Positions 38,297-47,200 of a DNA stretch of 64,000 bases are shown here, piece after piece. The stretch comes from Archegozetes longisetosus (taxonomy: Eukaryota; Arthropoda; Arachnida; Sarcoptiformes; Trhypochthoniidae). How positions within the stretch are numbered: position 1 is the stretch's first letter; each line of letters begins with the position of its first letter. The stretch lies in the NCBI GenBank assembly GCA_018873245.2, contig JAEMBT020000009.1, positions 12,435,112 through 12,499,111 of the forward strand. The letters run 5' to 3'. The notes under the pieces are model-generated. The model made no database searches. It was not told where the DNA came from and saw nothing but the letters and a program-made list of their open reading frames with translations. The translations under genes were made by a program, and so were the position numbers.

Positions 38297-41200
38297 CTCT
38301 GAGTAGTTGAAGTTTAAAGAAGTTGGCATTACGTGACAGCATTATATTCGATTGCTTTATATTCAGATCCCATTTCAATCTTCCATTGTTTGAATATATT
38401 TATCGAACCCCACGACAAAAGCATTGCTTTTATCAAATAATAACTTTGCGCAAAATAAAACTATTTTGTCTCGAATAAACTACTCCTCAAATGCTTATTC
38501 CTTAGCTATATTCTTCTTTTTAGATTGTATGCCAACTTATTCTTTTAGATTTAATTCTATGAATAACAATTTTGAATTAGATAACAAACAAATGTGTATT
38601 TGGAGCTAACACTGCTAAATATTTAGTTTCATTTGCCGTATATTCCTATAGTGGGCGTCGAAATAAATCAAAAAGAATACTTTAAGCAATCCTATTATTC
38701 ATGAAACCAATGGAATTATATTTATTACAGCATTTGACGAAGTAATCTAAAAATAAATTCTTAATCACTAGAGTAATAAAACAGAGTTTCAGTTCATTTA
38801 TAATAAGAGATGGGATTTACTGACTCTTGCAAACTAGAGATGGTTGAGATGATGCTTAGAGCTGATAACTGAGCTTTCAAATGAATTTTTTGCTAAAGGA
38901 AGACGTCAAACTTGTGAAACTTGTCACACAAAGCCAAAGCTAATTAAAAGCTATATAGAGCATTTTCGCAAAATCAATTAAAACAGATTAAGTGCTCAAT
39001 TGGCACTTTTAATTGTGTGAATAGTTTGTTTATAAGTGATTCAATCGTTGCCTTGCTAACTGTAAGCTTTTCATCACATTATTTAATAGAAATGATAGTT
39101 CTTTTGTAAGCTAATGCACATTGTAGTCAAAGCAAATCTAATTCTATTGAAACTGATTTACTGATAGTGAGTGAAAATCAAATGTAAATTATTTATGAGG
39201 AGCGAGTCTAATTCAGTTGTAAATGATTTATAGAAAGTGGAGGCAAAACAGATTCAATTGAATATGATTTACGAAAAGCAAAAGCAAAAGCAAAAGCAAA
39301 AGCAAAAGCAAAAGCAAAAGCAAAAGCAAAATAAAACCAAATTGAAAACTCAGCAACGAAACAACACTAGCCAAAACAAATAGAAAAACATGAAAACTAA
39401 TAAGAAATGATTAAACGAGAAGACCACTAATTGGTTAGACTGATATTTGAAGAGAAGTCATAAATGATAGGATAGAATGATGAAAATGAAGCTCTATTAT
39501 TGAAAGTTTGACCATGACAACAAACATGTATTAGCTCACAAGGAGTTTAGTGGAAAATAAGAAAGTTTCATTTCTATTTAATTATTACATACTCTGATTG
39601 TGTGTCAATAAAATACTATTCATTTCTGGTTCGTTTGAGATAAACGAACTCTATTTAGATGAAACACTAATTTGGGCATTAATTTAGACAATTTAATAAG
39701 TAGTAAATTATTAATTGATTAAAAAAGAAACGTGTTTAGCTAAATCAAAATAGTAATCCTATTAAAATATGAACACATTATATTGATCAATTTCCATATC
39801 AATTCAAACATTATAGTCTTTAACATGAATCTGACATATTTCGATTTTCAGCTTGTGTACATATTTCAACTGATACACAAGTTTGAAATGTATACTTTAA
39901 AGCATAGTCAATATTAAGAGCTCACAATTGTTAAGCCTCTTATAAATCAGTGAAAAGAATCGGTAGACTTAAAGAATACTATATATATATATAATGTATA
40001 TATAATGTATATATATATATATATATATATTACACAAATAGTTTATACATAGTAAAAACTGTTCAACTGCCGCATGCAGTTAAACGGTTTTTACTAAAGC
40101 ATACATATACACATATGTTACTACATACTAAATAAGTCAGTAGAGAGTGACGGCTTATTTATTTTCTTATTTAGTAATATACATCTAACTATTTGTAAGG
40201 TAACTATTTATAACGTTTTATACTGTTTTGTGCTATTCATGTCAAATACAACTCTTTTGTTGACGTTTATGATTAAATAGATGTTATGTTTGTTAGATAT
40301 TATCTCCAGTTCAAAGTAGTTACTCATTTGATAGATCAATTAATAATAGATAGGTTTATCTGTTATGTAATCTAGTTTTGAACAATAACTGAGTAGAAGA
40401 CCACAATAATAATGATTATGGATGTAATGAACGTTAAGGTAAATTGGAGATTAATAATGCTTTGAATTTCAATTATTCACTAGCTATAGTCAATAGAATA
40501 AATTTTTATTTTTAATCTAGCATCAATTTCATCTGAATCTCAGAAAATTTTGATAACAAATTTCAGAATCAGACCAAAAAACGTCACTAATGAAAGAATG
40601 ATAAAATCTCAAATCTGTCAGAAAACATATTACGAAATAGAGACAAACATATCCAAACAGAGCAATTTATTCGTCAAATTTGAATATAACAAGATTGACG
40701 AGCAGAGCATTTAAGGGAGAGAAGCATTAGGGTAAGAGAAAAATATAAGGCTTATATAAAATGAGTAGCAAATGTTCAGATCGAAAATGAGATTACGATA
40801 TAACGTTGACGTTTTAGGGCACTCTTCTTTCACATTATAAGCCAACTTAATGGAAGTCTTAAATTTGGCGTTAGGTTAGGTTAGGGTAGGGTAGGGTAGG
40901 GTAGGGTAGGGTAGGGTAGGGTAGGTTAGGTTAGGTTAGGTTAGGTTAGATACAACTCCTATTGAGCTAAACATTATTGTATAGACTAAAAGTAAACTTG
41001 ATTTCAAATTTAGTTCTTATGAATCAATTTAAACTTCAAACCAGAATTTTTGGGTAACATTTAGGAATCTATATTAGGTAGAAAAACGTAATTATAGTTA
41101 TATGTTTGGAAAAAGTGCTAATAATAGAGTTTGAAATAGTCTAGAGATTTGAATGCATTATTATAATTAAGCTATTGTTCATCTACTTTATCTATACCTA

Positions 41201-44200
41201 ATAACGAATATTAAATTATTCTATTCAATAATTTCAAACGCTTGTCACCACTTTCAATAAAAGTGATAATAGTTGAAATATTCAATTTTACTATTGATTT
41301 CTTTTTATATTAAATCATTTGTGATAATCATTGTCAACAGTGAATAAGCTGAGAATGAAGTCTTGTTTACTAATCAAATCATAAATATATAAAAGTATTT
41401 GAAGAGTGAATTCAGAATTCATACTTAAACTTGGACTAAATATGAAGCATTTATATAATCCGATTATCAGTAATCCGTTACATCTCCTCATTGAACAAAA
41501 TATTGATTTTATAATTGAGACAATTCTCGAAATTGATTCTAAAATTCCTCAAATCTTTGAGTGAATACCTAAAATTCCTTAAGTATTGAGTAAACTTTTA
41601 GTGCTGAATATTTCTAAAATTTCTGAAGTGAACTTTTAGTGCTGAATATTTCTAAAATTTCTGAAGTGAACTTTTAGTGCTGAATATTTCTAAAATTTCT
41701 GAAGTGTATGAGAGATTTTAATCCCATAGAAATTTCAGTTCAATAATATAAAGGCATAGCTTCGATGAAAATAACCATAAATATTGAATAATTTTGGAGA
41801 ATATGCAAAACAGTGGCATTGTTATAAATGATTCACCAAAGTAATTTCAACATTTGCGATAGTTTGGTTCATATTAAAAACTAATTTCAAACAATTTTCC
41901 TAATCATTCAGAATAACTATATAACTTGGTTGAATTATTTTGTATTTATAATATAACACATTAATAATACATTTCTCTTATTTTTCAAAGTTAATGAGCA
42001 ATTATTTCTAAGTTTAGTTAAGTATTTTACAGATAAATCAAGTATGCTTCTACTAGCTAATTTATCTGACAACCTCTTCACATATAGAAATTCAGCCTTA
42101 TTCAACACTACATATATATATAAATATATATATTTAACAAAAAGATTAATGATGTAGTAGATATAGTGTTTAGTAAGGAATTCTGTCATAAACGAAAGCG
42201 TATGATTGAATATACGATAGAGACTGGTGTAAAATTGTCTATTATTGAAGAAGCATGCAAGCTAAGAATTTAATTCAACTCCTGTAATAGTTTTCTTTTT
42301 CAGTAGTTTATCATTAAAATGTATTTTACATAAACTCTATTTGTCAAACTTGAATCAATTCGTACATCCATTAAATATAATTCTTGGAATGTTTGTCGAG
42401 ATTATTCCACATTGCCATTTGTGCACTAGAAGTCGTATATCAACTTCTATAATTTAGTCAATTTTTCTAATCATTTTGAAAAGTCATATTAAGCTATTTG
42501 AAAGGATTAAATAGCAAAATAAAATTCAAATCAATTAAAACAATATTGGTATATAGACAAAATCCAATAGGATTGAGATTTGGATAATTAGCATAAATGA
42601 GTTGAAGATTTAAATTGAAATTAGCCTCAAGGATTGACTTAATCTAAATAATTTAGAAAAGTAGGAAGAGTTGAAACGAGAATCAGTTTAAAAGGTAACT
42701 ATCGTACATCTAAAACTCATATGAATCTAAAAAGATGTCAGATATAGTCAGAAGTTAGAGAGACATTTTATTGACAAAAAGAGAGTTTATACAGTATACT
42801 CCCGATTTTGGCAATTCATTGCGGTTTCGAAAATCAGTTGTCAAAATTGAATTTTGCCAAAATTGGACTGAGTCGTAATATCACTAAAGGGGTCATAGGG
42901 TTAGTCGGGGCACAAGAAAGCGTTTGCCAAAATCGAAAATTGCCATTAAGCGGAATACCAAAATTGGGAGCATACTGTGTTTGTTTGACCAATTAATTAG
43001 TATTATATTAAGTATTAAGCTTACATGGCTGATGGTTGAGTGAAGTAAACATAAGAAAAACAATTATAAGAATAAAAATACGAATTATAAGAATTACAAT
43101 ACGTTCTCTAACACTATAATACATATGTAGAAATACATTTATATGTAAATAAACACTACTTTAAAGGTTTAGATGTAGAAGCATGTTTGAAACATTAATA
43201 AAACATTTTTATATTCTAAAAGATTAAAGAAATATTTAAACATGGATCAACTTTGAATAATATAGTGTTTTTTATGCTATACTTTTGCAACATACGTGGT
43301 ATTTGCACCTTATAAACAGTTGATATAGTCTACAACTAAAGAGTAAAGTTACTCTGCGTATTTACTATGTAAGTAGTATAGCTTTTAGTATAATATTCTT
43401 AGCATTCTTAGCATTCTTACTATTTTTACTATTTTTACTATTTTTCATATATTATTAATGCTTCATTACTTAACATTAATTTCTATGTTAACAACTAGTT
43501 GTTTGAACTCTACTCGCATTGTAAATAAACTAAAAAGAGCAACAACTAAACTTTCATTATTTATGTGTCTATTTTTCTTTATTGAAAATACTCTTCTCTC
43601 GAGCTCTTTTACATTTTCAACGCTCCCATTTTCAACACTATTTTTGTAATACTTAGAAACTCTTTAGTTCAACATAAATACTTGAAAATGATTGAGAAAA
43701 ACAGAGAATTGATGGTTTATTTTCAGATTGAAATTATCAATCATATAAGTAATAATGAATAAATAGACTGGTATATCAATAAAATATCATATAGTTAACA
43801 TATTAACGAATAGAAGTATGAGTTTTGTTTAAAACACACCAGCTAAACATGAGAAATATTTGCGTCCAAGTCAAGTCAGTATTTTAAGACCAGAAAAATT
43901 TATGCAATTTAGACTTATAAACATAAGACTTGTAAATATCATATTACACAAGATATTTATATCATCTTAAAGATAAACTATAAATACAAGCGTATATGAC
44001 TTATTCTAGATTAGACTTTAAATTCTTTTCTTAATCTGCCTCAACGTTATTCTTCAGTTCTGAATCGAATTGCTCTTAAAGACAAGGCTCGTTTCGCAAC
44101 AGTGTTATACAGCTTCAAATGTTGTAGATATCAAATTCTTGAGAGTCTCTTATGTCAATTTATCTACACTTGAAAGCATTGATTGTAAAATTCTGTACTC

Positions 44201-47200
44201 AATTCTGTACTCAATTCTGTACTAAATTGTCGATAAGAGAACTTCCGCTTCATCTAAAGACATTTGAGCAATTAGAGAAATATTTTAATTTTATAAATAG
44301 AAACCATAGGATAAGAGATAAGTTAACAGAGATTAGCTAATCAATGATCTAAAGTAAATTACAATTAGTTAAGAAGATAATAACGAGCTGATTGAAATTT
44401 AGAAAAGTGTGCTAGTATGTAAATGAGAAGTAATTTTTATAATTTAATGTAAAGACTAAATTGACTGGATTCGCTAGATTGGCTAGATTCGCTAAATTGG
44501 CTAGATTCACTAGATTCACTAGATTGAATTAGCATAAGACAAACGCATCATATAAAGCACTTAATGACTAAATCTATTCCAATTTTCTCTTGAGTAGTAA
44601 ATGAATATTTTCAGTGGTAGATGAATATTTTCAGTGGTAGATGAATATTTTCAGTAGTAGATGAACATTTTCAGTAATAGATGAACATTTTAGTTTCTCA
44701 GTTATTCAGTTATTTTATAATAAAATAAAATTATTTGACTTTTTATTACATTTATAAAGTAGTAAAGTAAATTAGATTTATAATTCAATTAAGTTGTTTA
44801 TCTCCCACAGAATTCTTAATTCAAATGAATTTATTTATTCTCCACAGTGAATCCAGTATTGAGTTCTTAATTTAAATTAATTACTATACTTTGCAACCAC
44901 CAATTTAGATAACTACTAATTATCATTTATTAGCTTTTAACTATCTTAATAGTTAGCTCTTCCACCACAACTTATTCTATAATTAATCAAATTAATAATT
45001 ATTTATAAATCTATTTGAAGTCCAGATAGCCATGTCAGAAATAGCAGGACTAAAGTCCAAATCCATATTATAAATTGCTTTATGCTAAACTAAATTTATA
45101 TGATTATTATTTAAATTTTATGCATTCTGTCACTTCAACCTAGATTATATTGAATACAGTATTATATTCGGTTGAATGAGTTATACAAATGGGTAGTAAC
45201 TGAAATAAGAGCCTAATGCATTTTATTCTCAAATCTAGTTAATACTTGATTCAGCCATATGTTTTAGAATCAATATTTGCTGTAATTGAACATTTTCTGA
45301 AATTAATTCTTAAAATAATTCATTCTGATTATCATATTCTAGTCAGATTGAAAGTACGTCAGATTCTTATTTCAGGCACTATCCTTATTATGCTGATTTC
45401 AAGCCCACTCAAGTTCTTAATGAACTTTTATTTGTTAGAATCCAATAAAGCAGTCAAATAACTTATCCGTCATTGACTTTCAATGAGGTCTACTTTTCAA
45501 CGCAATATTGTATCAACTTTTAGATTGAAAATTGAGAAAAATCTATCAGAATTCCATCAACAAATTTTTAATGAATCAGCTTGAATGCGAATAAAGGTAC
45601 ACTGAGAAACTTAATAATGCTTGATGGCAACCAGAAGTGATGGATTTTCATGAGATGTTTTCCAATAGATCATAATATATCAAATGCTAATAAGCTTATA
45701 GAATATTCAATATAATAATCAAAGTAAAACTAAACTATATTCTAGAATAAACTGATGGGCACCAGAAGCAGGTTGACATAGCAACAAACTTTTTTTGGTT
45801 GCTATTACGGATAATTAAGTTATGAGTAGTATTGTATAGGTATTTCAAACAAAAGAAGTATTAATCTTTAAGTAGAGGTAATAGTTTGACCTGAGGATAG
45901 AAAATAGAGATATAAGTAAGAGAGAATTCAATAGAAATAAGAATCAGAAAATAATTAACTCTGAAAGACAGCCCAGAGATATAAAAAGATATTTTGTAAA
46001 TCTATAGAACTAGTTCTCGTTTCCTAAATTAATATTTGCTTTAGTAAAGTGAAAATATCAAAGGAAATGTTTTGATAATGGTTTGAACTTTTATTCAAAT
46101 AGAGTCTCTTTTGATGGTTTTTGATTTAATTAAGCAAACCTGAGCTAACCTAACCTGAGCTAACCTAACCTAACAACACAAATATGAACAGCTAGCTAAA
46201 GAGTGATGTCCACTTCGAAAATGCAAATATTGAGCAACTGCTCTAATTTGTTTGAAACGAGAGTGAGTTGGCTTAAAATCGAGAAGTAGGAATCAGGATA
46301 TTACTTTTAGGAACAATGGCTGAGTCTGTTGAAAATAGTCCGGATAGAGAAGGTAATAGAAAGCTGTAATTGTATGATAGATTTGAATGGCATTCAAATT
46401 ATGTATAATAGGTGATATAATATTCAAGCTAAATGCCACAGGGATTCTCTTGCTGAAAACAATTATGATAAATTCACCTATTGTTTTATATTTTCTATTT
46501 TATAATCATATTTTATAGTAAAATAGCATAACTATCGCCAAAATACTCAACAATAGCTTCATTATAAACTAAATTATTTAGCAGCCTTATTATCGAGACT
46601 TCAAGCTTGCGATAAGTCTGTCAGAAGAAATAACCTGATACTGAAAAGTTGATTGGATGAAAGGATAGTTAAAATGTTTAAAAGTAAAATTACTGGACTA
46701 TAACTTAAAATAAATTATAGTTACAATTAAAATGTTAGGCATTAAGTTGTCTGTCTTATAAAGAAGGATATGAAGCGAAAACAAATTAGAATAACATAAG
46801 ACTAAAGCTAAAGCCACAATAATCAGGTTTGTTTTCTATACTAAATCCATTGTTCCGTAAAATAAGTTTAAAGTCTTATTCGTTTGTCGTGTTAGTTAGA
46901 CATAATGTCATAGGTGTTTCTTAACTATTATTTTGCATCAAGAAACATCTATTTTGAAAACAAAGTCTCAGCTTTTAGTTACTCAACAATAGATTTTTAT
47001 TTACCAAAGTGCCTAGTGGTCAGTGCCTAGTGGTCAGTGCCTAGTGGTCAGTGCCTAGTAGTTAGTGCCTAGTGGTCAGTACCCGGTGGACAGTGCCCAG
47101 CACCTACCCTCTATCATGAAAATAGTCTGACTCAAACCCATAGACTACACAGATTCTAATGCCACGCTTAAGCTCGAGAGACTACTAGGTCTTGAGTTAT

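Noticed and set aside
46261-46420. An ATGGCTGAGTCTGTTGAAAA start with a GT donor, considered as a small first exon on the plus strand.
   Set aside because: The open frame is only about a dozen codons with no partner exon recognisable downstream; nothing supports it beyond chance.
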